Of a stretch of 64,000 nt of DNA, positions 12,979-25,390 are shown piece by piece. Every line of letters starts with the position of its first letter. Positions within the stretch are counted from its first letter, which is position 1. Below the pieces are notes generated by a model that saw only the letters and a program-made list of their open reading frames with translations, ran no database searches and was not told where the DNA came from. This stretch comes from Arctopsyche grandis. Lineage: Eukaryota; Arthropoda; Insecta; Trichoptera; Hydropsychidae. A program made the position numbers and the translations under genes. Where the stretch lies: positions 39,537,986-39,601,985 of the forward strand of contig NC_135355.1 of NCBI RefSeq assembly GCF_051622035.1, given 5' to 3'.

Positions 12979-13291
12979 ATTTAAAATTGTCATCTCCTTT
13001 ACAATCTCTCTTGCTAATCTCAAGTTATTCAGCGTTTTGAGGCTCGTCAGTTTGATTTTGAATTCTGAAAAATTTCTCCAAAAAAATTCTGTATAAGTGC
13101 ACTCGTTGCTTTGGAACGATCTGTAAAGGTGAGTGTTCATGTTCTATGAAATAAAATAAAATAAAAACAATAATCATTCCATGAATGGAACTACATATGT
13201 ACTTCACCGACCATCATAAATTATTTGTCAATTGATTGATTAATTATTTAATTTATTTATTTGTTAAGTATTATATGCATATTATTATTAT

Positions 13292-13435
13292 TAGAGCCCG
13301 GAATCTGAGGGGGCTGTTTATTGTTCAAAGATTGTAAATGCATTGTTAAAGGTTTCCCGAACCTTTTTTACAAAGGATTTACAACAATTGAACAATAGGC
13401 TACACGTTTCCGGCCCCTTCAGATTCCGACCTCTA
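13292..13435. mobile_element. palindromic hAT MITE, copy 1 (144 bp)
   Basis: TAGAGCCCGGAATCTGA at one end pairs with TCAGATTCCGACCTCTA at the other, and the arms continue nearly to the centre. The flanks ATTATTAT (13284-13291 and 13436-13443) form a perfect 8-bp duplication. Related copies lie at 34156-34299 and 37527-37659. Confidence 0.88.
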
Positions 13436-14018
13436 ATTATTATATTTACTTTATCATTTGTATTGTATATGTATATATTTTTTAAATGTACAATTGGGGT
13501 CGCACTATTCTCCCTATCGCCTGGAATAAAAATTATAATTATTACCTTTATTGAAGGAACTGCCTTATTGCATTTATTACGACTTGGTTGGTCTGTGTTG
13601 CCACTGTTAAGCATGCATCAGTGTAGCCACTGTTAAGCATGCATCAGTGTAGCCACTCTTAAGCATGCATCAGTTTAGCCACTCCTACGAATGCATCACC
13701 GGTGCTACAAGAGAACTGTCTAACAGAGAAGACAACTTGCTACTCGCTACAACTTATCTCACTTAGTTAATTTTACGTTGCAATATATAATATTCGTATT
13801 AGAGCAAGTAGCGGGAATCAGGAAAGCGGTGCTGTCAGTCGTAAAAACTGCTGTTTAGACTAAAAACCTCATCCAGCTCAAATTTTTGGTAGCTTTGGAT
13901 ATTCAATACAGAAAATAAACAAATTGCAGACTACTTATCCACAATACGCCATTTTCATTGATTTTTAATGCAATAATACTTATGTATGTATATGTCTAAT
14001 GAATAATTAGAATAATTA

Positions 14019-15285
14019 GCCTAATGAGTCACACATTGAAGATCATACTAAAGATAATACAGGGCAGAATTTACTCACGGTGTGAAGAGGCGATTAGCAG
14101 AGAGCAGTTTGGGTTCAGACAAGGCTTGGGTACCCGAGAGGCCCTTTTCTGTATGAAAACACTACTCCAAAGATGCAGAGAAGTCCGTAAACCTGTGTAC
14201 ATGTGCTTTATAGACTTTGAAAAGGCCTTTGAAGGCCCGTGTCCAACACGCTCGCCTGATGGAAACATTAAAAAATATTGGCCTGGATGACAGAGATGTC
14301 AGATTGCTACGAAATATTTATTGGAATCAGACTGCAGTAGTACGTGTCGATGATCAATTCACTGATGAGATTCCTATAGAACGGGGCGTCAGGCAAGGAT
14401 GCATCCTATCACCTACTCTTTTTAACACCTACACCGAATCCATCTTCCACGATGCTCTCCAAGAGGCGGAGGGCATCAAGGTGGGCGGCGAGACGATCAC
14501 CAATATAAGATATGCTGATGACACGGCACTAGTCGCTGAAAATTTAGCAGACCTGCAAAGATCTCTAGACCGTGTACATCAAGAAAGCAATCAAAGAGGT
14601 CTGCGCATAAATCTAAAGAAGACAAAATTTATGATAGTAGATAGAATGCAAACAGACACCGGGAATCTAACCTTGGATGGAGAGGTGATAGAAAGAGTAA
14701 AAAGATTCAAATACCTGAATACCTGGCTGAATGAAGAGATGGACCCAGATGAAGATTAAGAATCCGCATCGAGATGGCTAGAACAGCATTTGTAAAAATG
14801 AAGGCGGCGCTTACAAACAAGCATCTCAATCTTCACACTCGGTTGAGATTCGCGAAGAGCTACGTCTGGACAGTATTACTACATGGACTCTGAAAACCAA
14901 GATGATCAGCCGCATTGAAGCTTTTGAGATGTGGGTCTATAGGCGTATGCTGAAGATTCCGTGGACCAAAAAGATATCAAACGAAGTTGTCCTCGGCATG
15001 ATGGGGAGAGGCAGGGAACTTGTTTCTGTCATCAAGCGGAGAAAGATGGAGTACCTCGGACACATGATACGGGGTCCAAAATACGAATTTCTCCGTTTGA
15101 TAACCATGGGGAAAATAGAAGGAAAAAAATGGATTGGCAGGAAAAAGTTATCTTGGCTTCGAAACATGCGCATGTGGACCGATATGAGCGCCGAAGAGTT
15201 GTTCCGAGCCGCTGAAGACCGATGCGGATATATTCAAATAATCGACGAGGTGGTCGCCAACGTCCGGATGCGGACAAGGCATTAA
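14019..15285 (+). pseudogene. RTE-like LINE reverse transcriptase, three lesions
   Basis: Frames at 14024-14290, 14217-14759 and 14760-15285 read in sequence as one RTE-type reverse transcriptase: EQFGFRQGLGTREALF, CFIDFEKAFE, GVRQGCILSPTLFN, IRYADDTAL (catalytic YADD), GLRINLKKTKFM, then ISRIEAFEMWVYRRML and MEYLGHMIRG. A 4-bp insertion near 14230 shifts the frame, a second shift lies at about 14755, and a small deletion near 14890 removes codons before WTLKTK. The 5' end is truncated inside the reverse-transcriptase domain and the 3' end finishes in AAGAAGAAG. Confidence 0.9.
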
Positions 15286-16017
15286 CAAGAAGAAGAATGT
15301 ATATGTACCGAATTCACAATAATACGATTTCCGGTAATTACCAATGGCGAAATTTTACCGGTAAATTGGTGAACCGATAACGCAATCCCTTGATGTCAGT
15401 TGACATACTGCGCATTCTCATTGCTGGTGTAACGTCTGTACAAATATTCATCAGTCTTATAGATATGATAGATAGATAGATAGATCCCAGAAAAATGTTT
15501 AGTAAAAAACCGTTTCTGAAATTATTCTGCAACATATTATTGTTGAAATTTTGCAATTATATACTAATACATACATATATTATAAATACATCATGTATAA
15601 TATAAATTGTCGGCACACTTAGATTCCATTGATCGACTGACATATTTTGTTAAAATAAGGTAAGGATGCAATTTTTCATGTTTTAAATTCAAGTACATCC
15701 CGCTTTGATACAAATCATTTCATTAAAATGTTTGAAAATAAATCAACACCGGGCTAGTCGTGCATAAATATTAAATACAAACAATCTGAATATTCATGTA
15801 TATGGTCTATTATAATGAATATCCGCAATTCACGGTCATAGTTTTTTTTACTTTTAATCACTAATTCTGGTATACTATCTCAACTTAACGGGGTTCAGAA
15901 GGGCTCGGAGCCCTGGATTCAAGGACTTCCATACAAAAACACCCAACTAATATGTTTGCCTGTTATTTATTTATTTTATTTCAGACCACCAAACTCAGTA
16001 TATGTGGATTAGTGGCT

Positions 16018-16175
16018 AGCGGCGTGGACTAGTTGTTAGCATATTATGCTTTCGAGCAGAGTGGTCACTGGTTCGAGTCCCACTAAAGTCTCGCTGCTGG
16101 CTAGACCTTGGTTTGTGACTCCAGGTCAATCGTTTCTCACCAGAATTTGAAAATGTTTCATTGAAATGGTTCCTG
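16018..16175 (+). mobile_element. tRNA-derived SINE
   Basis: B box GGTTCGAGTCC at 16070-16080 and core TGACTCCAGGTCAATCG. Same head type as 12814-12978. Confidence 0.82.
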
Positions 16176-16324
16176 TAAACATTATAGTGTCCTCATAAAA
16201 GCGATGCCAGGTAATTCGTTTACTATTTAATTATTTATTTTAAGTTTGGACCACTGTGGCATTACAGGAATCCCCAATGCGCTACAATGGTCGAAAATAT
16301 AACACAAACAAAATATATTGATTA

Positions 16325-16607
16325 TATATATAATAAATTATTATTTTGAATAAAAATACCAATACTTTTATTTTACTACCGCCATCTATGTATAAAACTA
16401 AAGATTACATAGACGTCACCCAGATTTAAAATTTTCAAACTATAAACGCGTCTTAAACGATATTGTATCTTTATAGTAATGGCGGAAGATACATTTACTT
16501 ATATTTATGACCAAAATGAGCAATATGGCAAAGTATGAAAACGATCGGATAAGAGGCAAATCTTTTCCTGAATTGTAATCGTAAGTGAAACGTAAAAGAG
16601 GTTTGTA
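16325..16607 (+). repeat. dispersed repeat A, copy 3
   Basis: Directly abuts the Helitron at 16608. Contains GGCAAAGTATGAAAACGATCG, which also survives as a short piece near 27498. Confidence 0.8.
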
Positions 16608-16857
16608 AAAATGAATATCTGTCTGTCTGTGTGTCTCGAATAGGCTCCTAAACCACCGAACCTGTTGCATGTCCGGGAAGATTACTGTGAAAAAAAACCT
16701 CTTAATAATAATAATATTCGTAATTACGATTTTACTGACGCGAAAGTAAAGTTATCCTCCCGCCTTCAACGCATCACGCCGCTAGTGTGACAAAAATCGC
16801 GCCACGCCTACATCGCACTCTTATTGCGGCATTGCAACGCATGCCGGGTTCAGCCAG
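16608..16857 (+). mobile_element. Helitron family 2
   Basis: From TGTCTGTCTGTGTGTCTCG, through ACTGACGCGAAAGTAAAG, to GCATGCCGGGTTCAGCC. It is in the opposite orientation to the 9396 copy. It directly follows a dispersed repeat (16325-16607). Confidence 0.75.
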
Positions 16858-16885
16858 TACAGAAATAAAATACATTTATACATAC

Positions 16886-17192
16886 TGTTACGTACGCAGC
16901 GGATTGAGCGAATTGCACTTAGACCAACGGATATCTGTTATCGGGTTAACTAAGTGCTCGCACTTACTTCCAAAGATTATATCTGGACTCTAAGTGCATT
17001 TAGGCTAAACAATACAACAGGTAAACAGATTAGGCGTCCTGAGAGATCTACCCTTTATAAGGCGGTACGTAGGCGATATCATGTCATTCTGGACTGAGCA
17101 GTGAGAGTGCGTGTGACTCCTTAATCATCAATAAATGCTGTGAAACGACTGTTGGTCTTTTACTTGGATCCTCCACCCACCCCTACGCAACA
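16886..17192 (+). mobile_element. solo LTR, TGTTACG family, copy 1
   Basis: Ends TGTTACG and CGCAACA, flanked by ATAC (16882-16885 and 17193-17196). Contains AATAAATGCTGTGAAACGAC near the 3' end, a likely polyadenylation signal. It interrupts repeat sequence otherwise continuous with the 9.1-9.4 kb copy. Confidence 0.88.
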
Positions 17193-17199
17193 ATACAAT

Positions 17200-17640
17200 A
17201 CACAAAAAAAAAACAGAGAAAGTTCAAACAATAGAAGTAGTCACAAAATATGTATATAATATTATAATTAGAGCCGGAAGCGTGCTTTTTCCAGGAAACA
17301 GGGCGAACTACAAAGCAAGAGTGCAAAAAAAAAAGGTTCATCATAAAAAATGAACAATGCACGGTGAACAATGAACAAAGAACGGTGCAAACGTGGTCCG
17401 CTCTTTAATAATAATAGTTGAAGACAAGGATAGGGTTGCCAAGTATCATTGACAACAAAAGAGAACATTTAACAAAAAAATGTTTATTTTTATATTTTTT
17501 TTTATAATTGTGCAGTTTATTATTAAAGTGAAATAAGTTATTTAAGGTACCAAAAATACCATTATTTTACAAGGTAATATATTATATACATATATTTTTT
17601 CGTAGTATCAAAATAATTTTATACTGTGCGAGCAGGAGGT
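17200..17640 (+). repeat. repeat shared with 9108-9395, inverted
   Basis: TTGAAGACAAGGATAGG, CAAGTATCATTGACAA and TTTAAGGTACCAAAAATACC also occur in reverse complement at 9120-9300. Both copies abut a family 2 Helitron 3' end, so they are probably the flank or part of a larger Helitron. Confidence 0.7.
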
Positions 17641-17778
17641 ACGATCATCAAATGATGATTTCTATTTATTTATTTATTTATATATATTTTAGCTATCAAG
17701 CTAATTTAAAAATACATCTTAATTATTATACTTAATTATTAACTCTAAAATTTATAATTAACTTATATGTACTGTCCC

Positions 17779-19650
17779 TCACAGAGGTGTCTCCGCACCT
17801 CGCAGGAATGCATCCATGTTTTTAGCAGACCTGACGCACTCAGGGAGGGCATTATACATGAGCACACCCCTGTGAAAAACACCCCCAGCCGTCTTATTCT
17901 TTCTTACTCTACTTACAACTAGTTTGTCCTTATTTCTAGTATAAAAACTATGTTTATCTCTATTCCTTATTATATAATCATCAAAATACTTAGGTAATAA
18001 CTTATGATCTAACTTATAAGCAAAAGACAATGTACTAATATTTAGACTAATTCTAATACTCATCCATCCTAATTCATCTAACATACTTCCAATACTCTTA
18101 AATCTACTCACATTCAAAATAGCTCTCATAGCTTTATTCTGTATTTTTTGCATTTTTTCTAAATCTTGGCCACTAAACAAATTAAGCACAGTGGCACAAT
18201 AAACCATATGTGGCAAGACAATTAAATTAAACACTAAAATTTTACTTTTTTTACTTAAAATATTTCTTAATCTACATAATACACCAACTTTTCTAGCCAT
18301 TTTTTTTATTATATAGTCAGCGTGCATTTTAAAATTTAGTCCTGAATCTATGTATACACCTAAGTATTTTATATTTTCAACTTTTTCAATTAACTTATCA
18401 TCAATTCTAATCTCATTCAATATATTTTTATTTTTACCATTCAACCACATCATTTTTGTTTTATTTACATTCAACTTTAATTTATTTTCACACAACCAGT
18501 CATTCACATAATTTAATTCTATATTTAAAATCTCAGACATTACATCAACATTCTTTCCAATTATATATATCAATGTATCATCTACAAACAAATGTATTTT
18601 ACACCTCTTAATTACCTTAACAATATCATTTATATATAATATAAATAATAAGGGTCCCAATTTGGACCCTTGCGGCACTCCATGAGGTGTTACAAATTCA
18701 GAGGATAACACCTTATCAATTTTTACTATTTGCCTTCTATTATTTAAGTATGATTGAAGCCACTTTAATACTATACCATTTATTCCTAACTTATATAATT
18801 TTTGTAATAAAATATTCCTATCTACTGTCTCGAACGCTCGCTTAAAATCTAGAAAAACTGCTCCAACAACCATGCTAGATTCATCCATCGCCTCCATCCA
18901 ATCAGAAACCACCAATTGGATAGCGGTTTCTGTTGAATGTTTCACTCTAAATCCAGACTGTTCCACAACCAAACAATCATTTATACTAATGAACTCTTTC
19001 AATTGAATCATAACGATTTCCTCCAGCATCTTCTCAACAATTGGTAACATATTGATGGGCCTCATTTCACTGGCTTTATGTGTGCCAGTAACCTTTGGTA
19101 CCGGTACAATAGTAGACACCTTCCATGCATCCGGGACGGATCCCACTTCTAACGATTCATTTATTAATTTCAGTAACTGAGGTCCAACCATGTCCCAAGT
19201 GTTGATTAAAATATCTAGAGTCAATCCATCCATACTAGAAACTGATTTCATACCCTTCAATATACCATTTAATCCCCCCATTTCCACTAATTTAAACCTA
19301 TCAAACTTATTTAAACCCAAATTAATATCATCATTCACACTATTATGCCTTGTTTGAATTGAATTAACTATATCATTCACACTATTGATGTAAAACTCAT
19401 TCAATCTTTCAACCATATCCTCTTTATCATTATATACTACCCCCTCGACTTCTAATTCATTCAAAGAAAGATTTTTTCCCCCGGAAATCAAAGTTTTAAT
19501 TATTCGCCACATTTTTGTGGGATCTTTTTTTGCACCATCTATATTTCTTTCATGCCAATCCCTCTTCGCATTACGCAAAACATTCACACATTTATTCCTC
19601 TTTCTTTTATACTCTAACCAAGCATTTACCACGAGCACTTTCTTAATCAC
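17779..19650 (-). CDS. LINE reverse transcriptase, 623 open codons, 5'-truncated
   Basis: Uninterrupted reverse-transcriptase frame of a non-LTR retrotransposon, CR1/Jockey-like by motif wording. Order of motifs: RPINMLPIVEKMLE, EQSGFRVKHSTETAI, FLDFKRAFETVD (first catalytic Asp), HGVPQGSKLGPLLF, HLFVDDTLIY (catalytic DD), ENKLKLNVNKTKM, KYLGVYIDS. It closes with a Cys/His-free C-terminal region. The endonuclease domain is missing. The first ATG-like start is only a GTG, and a stop lies just upstream at the junction with a Helitron. The 3' side has a TAAA-type tail near 17660-17690. The lack of stops over 1.87 kb suggests a young insertion, but the copy cannot make a complete ORF2. Confidence 0.88.
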   Translation of the reverse strand: MIKKVLVVNAWLEYKRKRNKCVNVLRNAKRDWHERNIDGAKKDPTKMWRIIKTLISGGKNLSLNELEVEGVVYNDKEDMVERLNEFYINSVNDIVNSIQTRHNSVNDDINLGLNKFDRFKLVEMGGLNGILKGMKSVSSMDGLTLDILINTWDMVGPQLLKLINESLEVGSVPDAWKVSTIVPVPKVTGTHKASEMRPINMLPIVEKMLEEIVMIQLKEFISINDCLVVEQSGFRVKHSTETAIQLVVSDWMEAMDESSMVVGAVFLDFKRAFETVDRNILLQKLYKLGINGIVLKWLQSYLNNRRQIVKIDKVLSSEFVTPHGVPQGSKLGPLLFILYINDIVKVIKRCKIHLFVDDTLIYIIGKNVDVMSEILNIELNYVNDWLCENKLKLNVNKTKMMWLNGKNKNILNEIRIDDKLIEKVENIKYLGVYIDSGLNFKMHADYIIKKMARKVGVLCRLRNILSKKSKILVFNLIVLPHMVYCATVLNLFSGQDLEKMQKIQNKAMRAILNVSRFKSIGSMLDELGWMSIRISLNISTLSFAYKLDHKLLPKYFDDYIIRNRDKHSFYTRNKDKLVVSRVRKNKTAGGVFHRGVLMYNALPECVRSAKNMDAFLRGAETPL

Positions 19651-19654
19651 TAGT

Positions 19655-20061
19655 AATATATATTAAAACAGACGCGATGTATGTGGGTATGTTTGTGGCG
19701 AACGCGTGGACAAGTATAGAGGATTAAAAAAAATAGAGTACCTGGAGTATACGTTATGCATATGTGGCGTGATGACCGACCAATTCCCCGAGGATACGGG
19801 GAATTGGAGGGAAGGGGTGAGGAGCGTCTGACATGTACTCCTGATATTGACGGGTGACGTCAGTGTCAGATGCGCCGCGCGGGAGGGTATACACATCCAC
19901 AAAGAGACACAACCACATTCATCCATCATTTCGAACGGGTGAACGGGTTGGATCGGCGAGCGTGTAATGTGCGCACTCAACTTTTTACGATTAATAGTAA
20001 CTTTATTTTAATTCGTGTATCGATTCCTTTACGAAGCCACTCGTTGAAATCGGCGGGCTAG
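19655..20061 (+). mobile_element. Helitron family 3, copy 1
   Basis: Shares GACGCGATG, GTGGCGAACGCGTGG, TTCGAACGGGTGAACGGG and TTTTTACGATTAATA with the copies at 45150 and 45557. It ends GGCGGGCTAG before T. Confidence 0.72.
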
Positions 20062-21089
20062 TTAAGACTAGTTTTAAATAATTGTAATATTTTTAAAAAC
20101 CAATTAAACATTCAGCAATTTCAATGACGATGAATTATTTTTCATTGAAATTAAATGTAAATCAATATTATTTTAGATTGTTTCTTCAAAAATAGGTCAA
20201 TGAAGAGGCGAAATAATTTACTATACACACGGAAATTCAATTTGGTATACGCTCTATTAAAATATTGCGATTATTATTGTCTTCACGCATCGTTTGACAG
20301 CACTAATAAAAAACACATTAAATTAGTATAACAACTCGGATATTTCCTAGTCAATTAACAAATAGATAGCTTAATGACATTACTTTTGAAATTACGTCCG
20401 AAGAACTCGGTATTGTAGTGGGTTTCATTCCAAAATTGAAAATGATGTTATGTAATCACTTGATGGTAATTAATCGTTGACATTATACATGTATTACTTG
20501 TGTGACAGGAAGTAATCGAAAGCGTTTAATTTTTATTGCTAGAAAATTCGCGATGAAATCATTTACGGTGTCGAAGCGTTTCGAGAAAACAATGAAATTG
20601 ACAGATAATAATTTTCCGCATTACAACATTGTGCATTTAGCAATGTTTACGCGAGCAAGATGGACTATGCCAAGGTTATATTTGTTGTCGTGTCTAAATG
20701 GACGCATTCAATATTGAAGGTTTAATAAGACTTTAATTTGAACTAGCGATACTGTGCTAAATAAACAACAAAAGTGTAAACGTTTTAAAATGAAATTTAC
20801 ATTTGATTTTGATGTTTTTTGACTCGCGTCAAAACGGAGGAAATTGCTCGAAACCGATTAGATACAAAAAATACATGCCCTAACAGTTCGTTTTGGCGCA
20901 TAGCAGAATAACTATGGTTTAAAGCCAGAAAGAGTCCCACTGACCACCCGAACCACGTGTCTCTTCATATATTAAATCCTACACTGCCTATATTTATTTT
21001 AGTCGAACAATCATGCACACTCTTTTAACAGATTGCTGCAACGCGACGAGTGTACTAATAATATACAGATTTAGAAGAATTAAGTGGAA
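20062..21089. other. no gene seen
   Basis: AT-rich and probably unique. Only one short frame (20502-20717) with no domain. Confidence 0.5.
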
Positions 21090-21655
21090 TTTTATTTAAT
21101 TCTCATATAAAGACAATTTAATATATTATCCCTATAAATTCAATTCCAATTTGTGTAAATACGAGTAAATACTAGTACGAGTCTTTACCTCGCAATTTTA
21201 CCGATTTAAAATTCAGCACACTTCCAATTAACCCTTTTAAATGAAAATAAAAAATAGTGTGGCCAGAACACTATTCCAATAAACATGTTTCAATAGAAAA
21301 TACTCAATATAAAATAGTATTAACAGTGGGAAAAAATCCCAAGTGAAAATACGTACTGTTGACTTTTGATTACTATGTACTTAGATTTGAAAGCTGAAAA
21401 GTACTAAGAATGAAATATAAAATACCCCACCATTGATTCCAATATTCATTTTGAACAGGAAATTGACAGATTTTGAGACATCGACCGAACAACACCAAGA
21501 TAAAGAAAAATCGCACGATTTAAAAACACATATATCTCCGAATCTCGAACCAATCTGCATTTTTTATTACCAAATTCGTGTCTACTGGGCATAGATCTAT
21601 AAGAAAAGTCATATCTCGTCTCTGAACCATTTTTCGTGTCGAACAGTGTTACTAG
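21090..21655. repeat. long repeat B, copy 1
   Basis: Reverse complement of 40040-40640. Shared words include TTCCAATTAACCCTTTTAAA, AAAAAATCCCAAGTGAAAA and CATAGATCTATAAGAAAAG. Confidence 0.8.
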
Positions 21656-21745
21656 TGGTACTACCCGGCTTCGCTCGGTTCCACTTTTGACGATCTCTTC
21701 CGTTTTAGCACGGATAAAATAAAAGTAACTAGAAATCGAAATGCA
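21652..21745 (-). mobile_element. Helitron 3' end fragment
   Basis: CTAGTGGTACTACCCGGCTT with TCGCTCGG marks a Helitron 3' end reading leftward. The 5' side is not resolved. Confidence 0.55.
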
Positions 21746-22123
21746 GTCTAATAGTGAGTCCTGTCGAACCATGAAAAAAATCTTCATTTGTTTTTTAATT
21801 ATATTTATTTGAATGAAAAAAAAATTATTTAACGACCGACCAATCAAAAACGACTTTGACCAATCCAGTCAATCAGAAACGATTTTGAAGACAGCCAATC
21901 AGAAACGAATTACAAATGCCGTTTCGGTTTTATTTGTAAGGCTTTACAGGTAAACTCCAATGTGCCTTCCTGGCCAATGCAGCATTTTTTTTATATAAGT
22001 CACTGAATAACGAGACATTGAAAAACTAGCAAATCAATGAGAAATCTATCAAATTGTACACAAACTTATTTATTGCACATTAATCAATCACAAATTATAG
22101 GTGACATATTTTATAGGAAGGAT

Positions 22124-22335
22124 TTTAGCCAATTTTTTCCGGGAACCATTTCAACAATGAAATCAGAGAAAATTGGCAAACTCTGATAAGAAACGATCAA
22201 CCTGGAGTCACAAATCCAGGTCTGATCAACAGCATACTCTGAAAAATTCATTTTCATTCGAGGCCCGGCCCTGGGATCAAACCCGGCGCCTCTCAACGCT
22301 AAGTAGAAGCTTAACGACCGAGCTATGCTGCCAGC
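22124..22335 (-). mobile_element. tRNA-derived SINE, second head type
   Basis: The head on the minus strand contains TAGCTCGGTCGTTAAGC and a B box GGTTTGATCCC, different from the 12814 type. The core (GACTCCAGGTTGATCG, TTATCAGAGTTTGCC) is the same. Confidence 0.8.
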
Positions 22336-22568
22336 TACATATATGTAGGTATACCCCATTTTATTGTAAGATATACACCCATTTATTTACATTAAACACA
22401 ATATTGTCAAAAAGTATTGTAAGTATTACATAAGGCAAATACAAACATCTATTGTCAAATTTGCAGAATTTATTTAAATCACTGAAAATCGAGATGCTGA
22501 ATAACTCGGATTTTTGCGAAAGAAATAGGACAGGGTTGCTGATTTGTTGGAACTGTTTCTGCTGTTGG

Positions 22569-22675
22569 AACTGTGTGCTAGACTTTGATATGTGTGACTC
22601 CAAGTCGATCATTTCCTATCAGAGTTTGCCAATTTATCTGATTTCATTGTTGAAGCATTTCCTCCATCAAATTGG
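22569..22675 (+). mobile_element. SINE core fragment
   Basis: GTGACTCCAAGTCGATCA, CCTATCAGAGTTTGCC and ATCTGATTTCATTGTTG without a tRNA head. A similar fragment is at 24505-24570. Confidence 0.65.
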
Positions 22676-22699
22676 AAAAAAACATCCTACGCACTGTCA

Positions 22700-23640
22700 C
22701 CACTATTTGAATATGATTTCAAAGATGTCATTTCATTATCTATAACATACGTAGATGTCTCGCTAATTTTCTTATGTATATAGTATTTGTATTATGATTA
22801 TATGTCTGGTCACAGTGACGCGTTAGAGTATTCTGTAATGTCACTGTGACGAATATGTAAATAATTAAAATAAAATAATACATTTTTTTCATATATTATA
22901 TTAAACTGAAGATTATTTAAAGCCGAAGAAGAAAATTTAGTCGACGACCTGAAGAAAATACCATGATATCATACTGTATGATTTAATTTTTTGAAACACA
23001 ATTTAAAGTATTTTATTTTAATTTTTTGTCAAACGTTTAGGGTTGTCCGCATCCCGTCATCAAATGTCAAAACGGTCAAGTTATCGTACCAGTCTCCGTC
23101 ACCTGCATAATTGTGAAACACATATACAAATTCAATATCCGTATTGGTAAAGATCTTTGGATTTTAGCTGAAGACTATTTTTAAAATCTATCAGATCGGC
23201 GGTGATATTTTAACGGCTTTAAAGTGTTAATTTGGGTAAACGCCTTGTTTTGCTTGAGGTTAAATGTTAAAGGAAATTCCTCAGACACAAACTGCAACCT
23301 TGTATAATAATGACGGATCACAACCAGTGTCAAGTATACATACATAATATAATCTGTATCACATTATACAATATATGTATAATACATTAGCATTCATAAT
23401 ATACAATACAACTTTGAATAGAAGTATTGTACGCCCATTAGTACACACTACCAATTACAGTTTCCGTATACATGTGTATTTAGGTACAATTTTGTAATAT
23501 AAATTTAGAGTTTTGTTATTGCCAAATGTATGCATATCATTTTGGAGTCATGTTCGAAAATTTACATTACTTATTTATAGGCATTAATGATCTTAAGTGC
23601 GCTCGTATAATTACATGTGTATGTATGTCAGTAGCAGTTC
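22700..23640. other. no gene seen
   Basis: Contains a small palindrome, GTCACAGTGACG and complement, near 22810-22855. A similar tail sequence lies at 46480-46555, probably a LINE 3' end. Confidence 0.5.
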
Positions 23641-23649
23641 TATTTCCTA

Positions 23650-24250
23650 TTAACATTACATATGTATAAATCTGAAGAAAAAGATCTTCGATCACTGCAT
23701 TTAGCCAGTGATAACGTATACATGTGAAACTTGGACGTTGAACGCCAAAATGTTACAAAAATTCCAATGCACTCTACGAAGTGTGGGAAATTTGCGAAAC
23801 TCAAGACGTTGAATAATTTGCTGATGCCAATTTTACAGGAATTGTTTCAATGAAAATCAAGATTAGTGTTAGGCTAATCTCGAGTCTAACTTTACTCTAC
23901 CGCCTATGTCTCCTGACAACCATATCCTACATTTTGGGGGCTCGTCCAGGATGAATATGGGGTAATAAGGATCACAATGAGACATGGAGGTACATTGAGG
24001 AGTTTGGGGCAGAGACCAAACTCGTTGCAGAAAACGTTTGAGGTTTGGCATACAGAAGAGAGATAAGAAGGAGAATACGTAGGTGAGGAGTATGACAAGG
24101 GTAGTGGAGAGAGTGAAAATATTGAAATGGCATTGGATAGGTCACGTAGCTAGAAGAATGGTCGAAAAGTGGACAATGGAAGCGTGTTCGAGAGGTCTTC
24201 ACCCAGCAGTGGATGGTGAACGGCTGATAAGTGATAATGATGATTACATA
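23650..24250 (+). pseudogene. LINE ORF2 C-terminal relic, RTE-like
   Basis: CETWTLNAKMLQKFQ near 23729-23775 and VKILKWHWIGHVARR near 24110-24155 are the conserved C-terminal motifs of RTE-type LINE proteins. The end reads LHPAVDG followed by GATAATGATGAT, a typical short tail. The middle (23790-23900) is disrupted, including a SINE-like core fragment. Non-functional. Confidence 0.7.
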
Positions 24251-25390
24251 TAAATATTCTATTTGAGTCACCGGCTGATTACAATTGTAATGAGTGAGTT
24301 TGTTGAGCGACATAGAACGAGTTGATTTATAGTACAAAATAGGCAATGAAAGTCAATGTGATGAGAAATTCGGTGAGGAAGAAATAATAAGAAGACTAGA
24401 TTAATTGGACATCTTCGATATGATTTATAATTTCCCCCAGACTTAATACATTTCTTAATACTCTTAATAATTCTGGAACAAAAATGGCTAAACCAGCCAT
24501 TTTTGTTGATCGCTTCCTATCAGAGTTTGCCAATTTATCTGATTTCATTGTTGAAACGGTTCTACTGAATAGGCAATCACCTCTATAGTACAGACTTATG
24601 TACAATTTTGACCATAGGTGTCACCTTGGGAAACCTATAATGGCACCATGGTAATATATGTATATGTGTGGGTATATAAAATCTGCGATTTCATTGTGTG
24701 GTATTATTTGAACGAGAACGTGTATTATGATCTTAGCGAAAATTTGATAAATTTAATATGTCAAGGAAAGTAATGGATACTGTGTTGAATTGAGTGACAT
24801 AATTTTCAAAGGATTAATTTGTGGCATGATGTTATAACTACTATGTATGTATTTATGTAGTTTGCTCTTATTTATTTTACAGTTTAAGTGATCATTTTCA
24901 AAATACTAATCGTTTAATTTCCCCACTGCGTATAAGTTATCTATAAAATATACCGATTTAAAATTAAATCCCATGGCTCTTTTCCTGTTCATTACATAAT
25001 GTGAGTATTATAGAATTGAATAAATACAGGTTTGTCGCCTTTTTCATGATATCTCAGACTAGGTTCAGGAGAAAGCTTTCAATTTATGTATGTACATATG
25101 TTGATAACTAACAGCAGAGGTATTGTTCGAGTATATTGTATAATTAAATGTCGATAATATTATATAATATTTTTCAATTGAGTATACCTTAAAAATTGTA
25201 TGAAACCTTTACAAATTCATTGATGATTAGGGTTTCCAAGCCCGCTAAAACCGAAACCAAAAAAATGACTTTTTGCTCATTGTCAAAAAAACCGAAAACT
25301 GGCTTTTTTGCTCGAACAACTGGCTTTTTAAGATTTTTTTTCTCAATATTCAAATTTCTATGAAAGAACGTAATTAAAAGGCATATACAT

